Part shown: positions 7,875 to 14,132 of the stretch, one piece after another | Position numbering within the stretch: the stretch's first letter is position 1 | Layout: every line of letters begins with the position of its first letter | Assembly (NCBI GenBank): GCA_030591305.1 | Contig: JAUVBI010000058.1 | Coordinates: forward strand, 1 to 14,323 | Source of the DNA: Pseudomonadota bacterium | GTDB taxonomy: Bacteria; Pseudomonadota; Gammaproteobacteria; Pseudomonadales; Halieaceae | Direction: 5' to 3' | DNA: 14,323 nucleotides | The notes under the pieces: generated by a model | Told to the model about the DNA's origin: nothing | What the model saw: the letters and a program-made list of their open reading frames with translations, nothing else | Databases searched by the model: none | Made by a program: the position numbers and the translations under genes

Positions 7875-8021
7875 TGTTTTTGAAGCATCTGGAGTCCATA
7901 ACGGGTGAATGTTGCCCCTGTACGATATCAGACTCCGCCAACGTGGGAAAATTCCGTGAGCGCAATTCTCCGATAGCATGCCGGGCTAGCTATTACTGTA
8001 TACACGGGAGATACTGCCCTC

Positions 8022-8363
8022 ATGAGTAAATTTGCTTTCAACCCCGCTGTTCATCTCAGTATCGCCTGGGGTGTGACACTCGCTATTATCACCCTGGTGG
8101 AGTGGAACAGTCTTGATCGAGACCCCATGCGTGAGCAGATATTCACGCCGTTTATTCATCGCGAGATATCGATGACAATGGGGGAGAGAGTGGCTGACCA
8201 CATAATTGACTTCGAATCAGTGGCGCGAGAGGCGAAAAAGCCCACGGCATCTGTGCAAACTCGGGTTAAATTTCACTTCGATGGGCCGCTATTTTTAGCT
8301 TGTTTCTTTATTCCTGTATTGGCCTTTCACAGCATCGGCTGGCTTTTAGGTCGGGTCAAATAG
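8022..8363 (+). CDS. Small two-helix inner-membrane protein of unknown function
   Basis: The product has 113 residues. Two hydrophobic segments are visible, about residues 10-27 and 88-109, separated by a charged, mostly polar region of about 60 residues that should lie on one side of the membrane as a soluble loop. It ends with WLLGRVK, a positive tail typical of a cytoplasmic end. I recognise no family. A GGGAG motif lies 11-12 nt upstream of the ATG. The GPH symporter gene begins only 10 nt after the stop on the same strand, so the two are very probably co-transcribed; a role as accessory subunit of the transporter is possible but is inference from spacing alone. The 147-nt gap upstream separates it from the divergently transcribed S8 protease and should hold promoters for both, though no clear hexamer pair stands out. 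Confidence 0.7.
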   Translation: MSKFAFNPAVHLSIAWGVTLAIITLVEWNSLDRDPMREQIFTPFIHREISMTMGERVADHIIDFESVAREAKKPTASVQTRVKFHFDGPLFLACFFIPVLAFHSIGWLLGRVK

Positions 8364-8373
8364 GAAACCATGA

Positions 8374-9741
8374 ATGGCAGGCAATAGGCTGGCCGCGCCC
8401 CCGCGCCTAAAGCGCTCTACCATCTATATGTACGGTTCTGTCGGTACCCCCCTGGCCATGTTTGGTTACCCGATTGCCATCTGGCTACCTGTCTTTTATT
8501 CACAGGAACTGGGGGTGTCACTGGCCACAGTGGGCACCATGATTATGCTGGCTCGTTTCACCGATGTGGTGACCGACCCCCTGATTGGTCTGTTTTCAGA
8601 TCACCATCATTCAAAAATAGGGCGGCGCAAACCCTTTATGCTGGCGGGGCTGCCTATTCTCATTCTCGGCGTGCTGATGCTTTTTATGCCCCGGCAGCTT
8701 GGCTTTGAGACCATCGGGCCGCTGTATCTGGTGTTCTGGATCAGCATTATGTTCCTGGGGGCGACACTGGTCTCAATCCCCTACGGTGCCTGGGGTGCGG
8801 AGCTCACACCCGACTACCACGAGCGTAGCAGGATTACCGCGGTGCGCGAGGTCTTTGTACTGTTTGGTCTGTTGCTGTCCGCAGTGATTCCCGCATTGGT
8901 TGAATATTTTTCCGACGGTGGTGTCAGTGAAATTCTGCAGGCCATGGCCTGGTCTATCGTGGTGTTAATGCCGATGCTGGTTGGTATGGTGGTCTGGCGT
9001 GTACCAGAGCCACCGGTAGAGGAGCATCGCAAGGTGGCACTGGTTGATGGCCTGCGGATGGTTGCCAAAAATGGCCCCATGGTGCGCATCCTGCTGATCA
9101 TACTCATTGTTACCAGCGGTGAGGCCTTCCGCAATGCCCTGTCAATTTTCTTTATGGGTGAGGTAATAGAAATTGCCAATCGCGGCACCTTATTCCTGTA
9201 CTACTTTGGCGCAGGCCTGGTGGCGATTCCCCTGTGGCTGTGGCTGGGCCGCAAGATAGGCAAGCACCGGGCTTTTGCTGTGTGTATGGGTATGGTGAGC
9301 ATTATCTCGGTTGCCACCTATTTTCTCGGGGTGGGAGATGTGGGTTTGTTTACCGCATTGTTTATCGCCAAGGGCATGTGTTTCGGGGGTTTACAGTTTC
9401 TGCCTTTGTCCATGTTAGCCGACGTGGTGGATGTGGACACGGCCCGCTCCCGGGGCAAGCGCGCGGGGACGTTTTTTGCCATCTCCGGAATGACGTCAAA
9501 AATTGCCACCGCCCTGGGCACAGGGGTGTCCCTGAATATTGTCGCTTTTTTTGGCTTTGATCCCCGTGCAGTCAGCGGGCCGGAAGCGCTACAATGGTTG
9601 GCTTTTTGCTATACGATTATTCCCGCAGTGTTCTTTATGGGTGCTTTGCGCTTAACCTGGAACTACCCCCTGACCGCTGAGCGGCAGATGAGATTGCGTG
9701 GTCTTATCGAGCGTAGAAACGCCCGGTTATCAAAAATTTGA
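8374..9741 (+). CDS. GPH/MelB-type MFS cation:sugar-like symporter
   Basis: The product has 455 residues, usual for the glycoside-pentoside-hexuronide:cation symporter (MFS_2) family, with about 12 hydrophobic segments. Residues 61-72 (RFTDVVTDPLIG) match helix II of MelB, where the D-x3-D pair (here Asp64 and Asp68) forms the cation site. It is followed by the 2-3 loop SDHHHSKIGRRKP (75-87). The second half carries the matching ADVVDVDTARSRGKRAG segment. The protein should import a solute with Na+ or H+ across the inner membrane. Marine gammaproteobacteria have many divergent GPH paralogues whose substrates are not sugars with certainty, so I do not name one. AGGAAA lies 6 nt before the chosen ATG at 8374; an overlapping ATG at 8370 runs into a stop after five codons. 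It is probably in one operon with the preceding two-helix protein. Confidence 0.9.
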   Translation: MAGNRLAAPPRLKRSTIYMYGSVGTPLAMFGYPIAIWLPVFYSQELGVSLATVGTMIMLARFTDVVTDPLIGLFSDHHHSKIGRRKPFMLAGLPILILGVLMLFMPRQLGFETIGPLYLVFWISIMFLGATLVSIPYGAWGAELTPDYHERSRITAVREVFVLFGLLLSAVIPALVEYFSDGGVSEILQAMAWSIVVLMPMLVGMVVWRVPEPPVEEHRKVALVDGLRMVAKNGPMVRILLIILIVTSGEAFRNALSIFFMGEVIEIANRGTLFLYYFGAGLVAIPLWLWLGRKIGKHRAFAVCMGMVSIISVATYFLGVGDVGLFTALFIAKGMCFGGLQFLPLSMLADVVDVDTARSRGKRAGTFFAISGMTSKIATALGTGVSLNIVAFFGFDPRAVSGPEALQWLAFCYTIIPAVFFMGALRLTWNYPLTAERQMRLRGLIERRNARLSKI

Positions 9742-9746
9742 TTTAA

Positions 9747-10031
9747 GCCACAGCGCATATCCAGGCCAGCCCCAACATCCCCGAGGCTTTCGATGCTGAG
9801 ATTGAGAATGCACTGGAAGAGGGGGCACTGGAAGAAGATGCTTTGCAGGCCTGGAGCTTTAATATCCCCACATTTGCATTCACTGACAGCCAGCTCCATT
9901 TTCGAGATGAGTCACTGCCCATCAGTTTTGACGGCATCGACCTGGTGCGACTCACACCCTATTCCGGAACCTACGCTGGCAATCGCCTGCAGGGCGACAA
10001 CTCCATCGTTATACAGCAGTTGAAGCTCTAG
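9747..10031 (+). pseudogene. 5'-truncated or start-less ORF, unrecognised
   Basis: After a TAA at 9744-9746 this frame is open for 94 codons to a TAG at 10029-10031. The translation looks coding: acidic helix (IENALEEGALEEDAL), then beta-like stretches (NIPTFAFTDSQLHF, GIDLVRLTPYSG). It contains no ATG or GTG; the only plausible start is a TTG at 9843 after GGAAGAAG, which would begin mid-helix and leave 62 residues. I therefore think it is the C-terminal part of a gene that lost its 5' end, or a gene whose start codon mutated. I do not recognise the family. Its stop overlaps the GTG of the methyltransferase gene (TAGTG), the geometry of translationally coupled genes, which suggests the two were once an operon. 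If the TTG start is used, it may still be a live small gene. Confidence 0.5.
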
Positions 10032-10600
10032 TGAGCATACCCATTTCCAATTATGTGCCACTGCTGCAGACGTATCTAGACGACCTGGCGTTTGCTGCAC
10101 GCGTTGGCCCCATTCTCGATCTGGCCTGTGGCTCGGGTCGCAACGGACTCCATCTTCTCGAGAACCGGATTCCGGTGGTGTTTGCCGATATCAGGCCCAA
10201 CGCGCTTGCGGGTATTCAATTACGCTTGGACAAAATACTTCCCGACCGGGATGAGCCGTTGGCCTCCGTTTGGGAGGTAGATTTTGAGTTGTTCGGGGGG
10301 AATCCTTTTGCGCAGCGGATGTTCGGTGGCATGGTTGTCTTCAGCTATTTACACCGTCCGCTACTGGCAGCGCTCAAGCAGTCTGTCCACCCCGGCGGTT
10401 TTGTTATTTATGAAACCTTTACCACAGGCCAGGAACAGTTTGGTCGGCCTAAAAATCCTGATTTCCTACTGCAACCCGGTGAGCTGCGAGAACATTTTAG
10501 CGATTGGGATGTCCTACATTACTATGAGGGCGTCGTAGACGCTGGCACTGGCTCGAAGGCAATAGCGCAACTCGCGGCCAGAAAGCCAGCTACCCGTTAG
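10031..10600 (+). CDS. Class I SAM-dependent methyltransferase, TehB-like
   Basis: The product has 189 residues. Motif I of Rossmann-type methyltransferases is clear at 28-36 (ILDLACGSG) with the following RNGLHLL, and an acidic residue after the second strand (FADIRPNAL, 51-59) should bind the ribose of S-adenosylmethionine. The VVFSYLHRPLL strand and helix (102-112), the ETFTTGQEQFG segment (128-138) and FGRPKNPDFLL match a group of small bacterial methyltransferases related to TehB. The acceptor substrate is unknown; calling it tellurite resistance would be unsupported. It starts with GTG, one base inside the stop of the preceding start-less ORF, with no strong Shine-Dalgarno, so initiation may depend on translational coupling. 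It is cytoplasmic, with no signal sequence. Confidence 0.85.
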   Translation: MSIPISNYVPLLQTYLDDLAFAARVGPILDLACGSGRNGLHLLENRIPVVFADIRPNALAGIQLRLDKILPDRDEPLASVWEVDFELFGGNPFAQRMFGGMVVFSYLHRPLLAALKQSVHPGGFVIYETFTTGQEQFGRPKNPDFLLQPGELREHFSDWDVLHYYEGVVDAGTGSKAIAQLAARKPATR

Positions 10601-10640
10601 ACTTCAAATAAATACTGTGACATGGATTATGTTTGGAATC

Positions 10641-10649
10641 TGGTATTAT
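10641..10649 (+). promoter_or_regulatory. Possible extended -10 promoter for the lipoprotein/cytochrome pair
   Basis: TGG-TATTAT is an extended -10 element (TGN plus a 5/6 match to TATAAT) whose expected start point near 10656 lies about 25 nt upstream of the lipoprotein ATG at 10681. No matching -35 hexamer is evident. It lies in the 80-nt gap after the methyltransferase gene, where an independent promoter would be expected. Confidence 0.35.
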
Positions 10650-10680
10650 TGGTATTCTGCTGTACACGACAAAAATTAAT

Positions 10681-11169
10681 ATGCCTAAGACTTATTGGCT
10701 TGCAATAATGCTCATTCTGCTTCTGGCGGGCTGTACTGCGGGCCCCTTCATAAAAGACGAGGGCACAAAAGGGAAAATCGTCTGCGACTCCTATATTGTT
10801 TTACACATGTGCGTGCAGGATTATGTTGGCGATGGCGTTGTGGATATGATTTATTTTTCTGACAGTATTGAGATTTTTATGTACCGGGAAGGCATGAAAG
10901 ATATTGTTGCGCCAGCCATGCCTTTCCATCAGTGTGTGGTGCCTCTGTCCCCGGCAATGCAGGATATTTCCAACCGGATACTGTTCCGGGAGGATTTGAG
11001 TTTTGGGGAAGAGCTGGCTATTAAGAAGGATCTATTGTTCGCCTATCTTGCTGCAAAGCCGGGGATTGATGCCTGCAATGCAAGTTTTGAAGGGGAAAAT
11101 CCCGGTGGTGAGCAGCAGTCGGAAGAATTTTTTATTGATGAATCAGAATGGAAAATCCAGGGAGAATAA
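10681..11169 (+). CDS. Lipoprotein of unknown function, partner of cytochrome c
   Basis: The product has 162 residues. The frame stays open upstream to about 10633, but the ATG at 10681 gives a classical lipoprotein signal: MPKTYWLAIMLILLLAGC, with lipobox LAGC and lipidated Cys18. After the Cys the next residues are TAG, with no Asp at +2, which favours outer-membrane sorting. The mature part has four cysteines (35, 44, 85, 132) and a segment DGVVDMIYFSDSIEIFMYREGM (51-72) that looks like two beta strands. I do not recognise a family. The C-terminus is acidic (EQQSEEFFIDESEW). The cytochrome c gene starts one base after the stop and its Shine-Dalgarno lies inside the last codons of this gene, so the pair is tightly coupled and probably functions together. 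No Shine-Dalgarno is visible before 10681. Confidence 0.75.
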   Translation: MPKTYWLAIMLILLLAGCTAGPFIKDEGTKGKIVCDSYIVLHMCVQDYVGDGVVDMIYFSDSIEIFMYREGMKDIVAPAMPFHQCVVPLSPAMQDISNRILFREDLSFGEELAIKKDLLFAYLAAKPGIDACNASFEGENPGGEQQSEEFFIDESEWKIQGE

Positions 11170-11170
11170 T

Positions 11171-11653
11171 ATGTATTTGAAACAATGTGGAAGTGTGGTG
11201 CTGATGGCATTGCTGCTTAATAGCCCAATAACGCGTGCAGATGACAACCAGACGTCAATGTCTGAACTTGCAGTTACGGGAGGCACCAAATTTGCCGTCT
11301 GCCAGAGCTGTCACGATGATTCGCTCAATCCACCCAAGGCTCCGCCGATGTTTGGCGTACAGCGCAGATATAAAAAGCAATATGCGAGCCAGCAAGAATT
11401 TGTCAATGCAGTGGTGCAGTTTGTCAGCCAGCCAACAGATGATGGCGCATTGATGAAGGGCCCGGTAAGAAAATTGGGTTTGATGCCTGGGTTGCCGCTG
11501 GGAGATGACATGCTGAGCGAGATTGCGGCATATATCTACGAGGAGAGTTTTGAGCCACCGTGCGAGCACTGGGCTCATGCGCTTTCATCTGGAAAGGGCA
11601 AGGGAAAACATCGTCAACATGTTCAGGGCATGTATGAGGAGTTCTGTAAATAG
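11171..11653 (+). CDS. Periplasmic c-type cytochrome (monohaem)
   Basis: The product has 160 residues. I choose the ATG at 11171, preceded by AGGGAG at 6-nt spacing, which yields a signal peptide (core VVLMALLLNSPI, cleavage after TRA near residue 23); upstream sequence in the same frame overlaps the lipoprotein gene and is not coding. A single haem-binding motif CQSCH is at 44-48 (Cys44, Cys47 attach haem; His48 is the proximal ligand). Met105 in GLMPGLPL is the likely distal ligand, with the helix after it (DDMLSEIAAYIYE) matching the C-terminal helix of class I cytochromes. An extra C-terminal tail of about 35 residues carries Cys131, several His and a Lys/Gly-rich stretch, longer than a minimal cytochrome c domain. 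It should shuttle electrons in the periplasm; its partner may be the co-encoded lipoprotein. Confidence 0.85.
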   Translation: MYLKQCGSVVLMALLLNSPITRADDNQTSMSELAVTGGTKFAVCQSCHDDSLNPPKAPPMFGVQRRYKKQYASQQEFVNAVVQFVSQPTDDGALMKGPVRKLGLMPGLPLGDDMLSEIAAYIYEESFEPPCEHWAHALSSGKGKGKHRQHVQGMYEEFCK

Positions 11654-11746
11654 GCTGGAGACCGCTGACAAACGGCTTCCTGCAACTCCTTGCGTTCGCT
11701 GTGTTAAACTGCGTGATCTTGTATTTGAAGCAGGGATATTACGTCT

Positions 11747-12979
11747 ATGTTCTTGAGAGTGGCCCAATTTATCAAATGTACCACTGCGGTCTCCCTGAGC
11801 CTGCTACTTGCCTCCTGTTTCCAGATACAGCTTAACGGGTCTGTAGGCGGGGGTACTTTAATCATTACCCCACTGCGCAGCGCGGATGTTATTTACGACT
11901 CGGCTGTTTCATTGACACCGGAAGATTGGTTGGCAGTATGGGGTCAGGAGAAGTTCGATAGTCACGACTCCCTGACTAACCTTATTTTTGTTGGCATTAC
12001 CCAACTGAAGCCAGAGGGGCTGGACCCGGACGCACTATATTTGGTGACTGCCAGCGGTGGCCAGGATTACGATCCCGATGTAAAGCGGGGCTTGAGCGAC
12101 AAGCCAGTTTCCGTGCAGGGCAGCTGGCATACCATAGCCAGTGGTCAACGTATTCTCGACGGAAACCTCAAGGTATCTACCCTCACCGAAGCATTGTATC
12201 GCCAGATGGAAGCCCGTTTGGATGAGTGGAGTGACGCCCAGGTGCTGGCCCGTTTGAATGCCTCGGCTCAGCTGGTAGTAGGTGATGTGGATGAAAGCGG
12301 TACGGTTGATTACGACGATGTGCTGCGCTGGAATCGCACCCTGGATAGCGCCTTTTACCTGGGCAGCCTGGCGGCGATTAACGCCTTGTCCGATGCGATA
12401 ACGGCAGGTCAGCCCGCCAGTATGATTACTGACAAGGCCAGAAATGTGTTGGGCCGGCATAGGGTTGCCCTGGAATTTGATGTCGGCACGGTGGTCGTCA
12501 GAACGCTCAATTGGGAATCCCCCATTACCGTGGCCAATTTCCTGGGCTATGTTCGCAGCGGATTTTACGACCAGATGCTGGTTCACAGGGCAATCGATGA
12601 TTTTATGATTCAAATGGGGCTGGTTGCGGTACTGGGGACAGACGAAAATGGCCGTATTCAGTGGGAGACCAAAACGCCCAATGCACCCATCGTCAATGAG
12701 TCCAGTAACGGCGTGCTTAATACACGGGGCGCGCTAGCCATGGCACGCACCAGCGATCCCGACAGTGCCACCGCGCAGTTTTTTATCAATCAGGTAAACA
12801 ACGCCTTCCTGAACCACGGGTCCAGTGGCAACCCGGACGGTTACGCCGTGTTTGCACGGGTTATTTCAGGTTTGTCTGTGGTCGACGAAATTGCCGGGGA
12901 GGCGACCACATCGGTGCAGGGCATCGGCAGTGACGTTCCCACCCGCGGTGTACTACTGGAATCGGTAAGTATTTTATAG
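11747..12979 (+). CDS. Lipoprotein cyclophilin-type peptidylprolyl isomerase with EF-hand/dockerin-like loop
   Basis: The product has 410 residues. Residues 1-24 form a lipoprotein signal ending in lipobox LASC (Cys24). Residues about 35-170 are an unrecognised domain. At 179-191 GDVDESGTVDYDD is a complete 12-residue calcium loop (Asp180, 182, Ser184, Asp188, Asp191) with dockerin-type spacing, present once. The C-terminal domain, about 238-410, is a cyclophilin: TVANFLGYVRSGFYD, then VHRAIDDFMIQMG with catalytic Arg281, Phe286, Met287 and Gln289, then MARTSDPDSATAQFFIN with Gln344 and Phe346, then VFARVISGLSVVDEI. The usual Trp is Phe354, as in many bacterial cyclophilins. It should catalyse proline cis-trans isomerisation in the envelope. 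AGGGA lies about 10 nt before the ATG. It follows the cytochrome gene by 93 nt with no clear terminator between. Confidence 0.9.
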   Translation: MFLRVAQFIKCTTAVSLSLLLASCFQIQLNGSVGGGTLIITPLRSADVIYDSAVSLTPEDWLAVWGQEKFDSHDSLTNLIFVGITQLKPEGLDPDALYLVTASGGQDYDPDVKRGLSDKPVSVQGSWHTIASGQRILDGNLKVSTLTEALYRQMEARLDEWSDAQVLARLNASAQLVVGDVDESGTVDYDDVLRWNRTLDSAFYLGSLAAINALSDAITAGQPASMITDKARNVLGRHRVALEFDVGTVVVRTLNWESPITVANFLGYVRSGFYDQMLVHRAIDDFMIQMGLVAVLGTDENGRIQWETKTPNAPIVNESSNGVLNTRGALAMARTSDPDSATAQFFINQVNNAFLNHGSSGNPDGYAVFARVISGLSVVDEIAGEATTSVQGIGSDVPTRGVLLESVSIL

Positions 12980-13013
12980 GTTTTGTGATGAGGCTATGGC
13001 GTGGCTGAACAAC

Positions 13014-13037
13014 CATTGATCCACAAATTGATCAATG
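13014..13037. repeat. Perfect 8-bp inverted repeat between convergent genes
   Basis: CATTGATC (13014-13021) and GATCAATG (13030-13037) are perfect inverse complements around an 8-nt AT-rich centre. The element lies 35 nt after the stop of the cyclophilin gene and 2 nt after the stop of the small minus-strand ORF. It could be a weak bidirectional terminator or an operator-like site; the stem is AT-rich and has no U-tract on either side. Confidence 0.4.
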
Positions 13038-13039
13038 CG

Positions 13040-13162
13040 CTATCTGAGCCAGCGGGTGATAATGGCCAGGGTCAGCATAGTAAACAACAGCCGCAGCCTG
13101 CTCCGATAGACCAATATGCCCATCTCCTCCAGTACTTTGACCCAACACCGCCGGGGAAACAT
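13040..13162 (-). CDS. Predicted 40-residue membrane miniprotein
   Basis: On the minus strand an ATG at 13162 opens a 40-codon ORF ending with TAG at 13040. A perfect consensus Shine-Dalgarno, AGGAGG (13173-13168), lies 5 nt before the ATG, the best ribosome-binding site in the window. The protein begins MFPRRCWVKVLEEMG, carries a basic patch (VYRSRLR, 18-24), then a hydrophobic helix (LLFTMLTLAII, 25-35) and ends TRWLR. This is the shape of a single-pass membrane or membrane-bound small protein. It fills otherwise empty space in the 303-nt gap between the cyclophilin and universal stress genes and is antisense to neither. I recognise no family, and no clear promoter is seen in the 120 nt upstream. 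An open plus-strand frame overlaps it (GTG at 13001), but that frame has a biased Gln/Pro composition and I think it is the shadow. Confidence 0.5.
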   Translation of the reverse strand: MFPRRCWVKVLEEMGILVYRSRLRLLFTMLTLAIITRWLR

Positions 13163-13282
13163 ACCGTCCTCCTACATCCAGCACCAACCTGGTATAGAAA
13201 AGCACCGGCGATATTAGGCAGTGAATTCTAATTGTTTGGGTGACAATGGCATAGTAGGTAACATGGGAATGGGATATATCCA

Positions 13283-14098
13283 ATGACACAATTTAACAAT
13301 TTGTTTGTAGTTTATGATCCGGTCCGCGAGGAGCAACCAGCGTTAGAGCGAGCGGCAAATATTGCTGAGGAGACCTCGGCCAAATTGCATGTCTTCGCCT
13401 GTATTTTTTCGGATACCACAAAGTGTGCAGACCAATCCGCAGAGGTTAAGGACCGTATTGCGGAACAGCAGGCCCTGTTGGATGTGGTCGTGACCCCCCT
13501 GGTCGCCCGGGGTATAGACGTGAGTACGGAAGTGGAGTGGGACAAGGACTGGTACCAGGCCGTGGTGCGTGCTTCCACTAAAAGTGCCACTGATATGGTT
13601 CTGAAGTCGTCCTATAAACACAGTTCAAGCAAGCGCTTGTTGAGCCGAACTTCTGACTGGACTTTGATCAGGGATTGCCTGTGCCCAGTTCTTCTGGTAA
13701 AGGGTAGAAAAGCTCGGGAAGTGCCCAGAGTGTTGGCCGCCATCGATATTAATGCCAAGAGGGCTTCTTACGAACGCCTCAACCAGAGAGTCATTTCTGT
13801 TGCCAGGGAAATTCTTGACCAGCAGCGAATGGAGGTGCACGTGGTCAACGCGTTTATGGACTTCAGGGCGGTTCCGGACAGGCAGGAGTTAATTCGTATT
13901 AGCGGTGTTGAGAGTAAGAAAATTCACATCAATCGGGGCGAACCGGAGAAGATTATCGTAGCGCAAGCCAAGAAGCTGGATGTCAGCTTGATAGTGGTGG
14001 GCAATTCTGCCAGGTCGGGGCTCTCTGCAGCGCTGCACGGTAATACCGTGGAGAAAATGCTGGATAAATTGCGCTGTGATGTACTCTCCATGCCGTGA
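13283..14098 (+). CDS. Universal stress protein, two tandem Usp domains, UspE-like
   Basis: The product has 271 residues, made of two Usp alpha/beta domains (about 4-141 and 148-271). Domain 1 starts with the strand NLFVVYDP and ends SDWTLIRDCLCPVLLVK, a typical UspE-like end of the first repeat. Domain 2 starts VLAAIDINA and ends with LIVVGNSARSGLSAALHGNTVEKMLDK; the G...G...GNT spacing resembles the ATP-binding loop of some Usp proteins but does not match the classical G-2x-G-9x-G(S/T) spacing exactly, so nucleotide binding is uncertain. It is shorter than E. coli UspE (just over 300 residues). It is cytoplasmic and in the family's usual role would act in stress adaptation. A GGGA motif precedes the ATG by about 10 nt. 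It converges on the S4-domain gene, with stops 34 nt apart. Confidence 0.88.
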   Translation: MTQFNNLFVVYDPVREEQPALERAANIAEETSAKLHVFACIFSDTTKCADQSAEVKDRIAEQQALLDVVVTPLVARGIDVSTEVEWDKDWYQAVVRASTKSATDMVLKSSYKHSSSKRLLSRTSDWTLIRDCLCPVLLVKGRKAREVPRVLAAIDINAKRASYERLNQRVISVAREILDQQRMEVHVVNAFMDFRAVPDRQELIRISGVESKKIHINRGEPEKIIVAQAKKLDVSLIVVGNSARSGLSAALHGNTVEKMLDKLRCDVLSMP

Positions 14099-14107
14099 AT
14101 AGTTAAC

Positions 14108-14124
14108 TGTAACGGCCTGTTACA
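14108..14124. terminator. Small hairpin between convergent genes
   Basis: TGTAAC (14108-14113) and GTTACA (14119-14124) pair perfectly around a GGCCT loop, in the 34-nt gap between the stress-protein gene (+) and the S4-domain gene (-). A run of four A follows on the plus strand. The stem is only 6 bp, so it is at best a weak bidirectional terminator. Confidence 0.3.
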
Positions 14125-14132
14125 AAACTCCG

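Noticed and set aside
7875..8021. Divergent intergenic region searched for promoters and operators
   Set aside because: AT-rich fragments such as TATTAC and GATATC occur, but no hexamer pair with acceptable spacing or clear dyad could be supported.
12035..12613. 192-codon open frame on the minus strand opposite the cyclophilin gene
   Set aside because: It lies fully antisense to conserved cyclophilin coding sequence and shows no signal, motif or ribosome-binding site.
13001..13231. 76-codon plus-strand ORF starting with GTG in the cyclophilin-Usp gap
   Set aside because: It has a weak GAGG before the GTG, but the translation is Gln/Pro-rich with no fold signal and overlaps the minus-strand ORF that has a consensus Shine-Dalgarno and a coherent membrane helix. 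I could not exclude it entirely.
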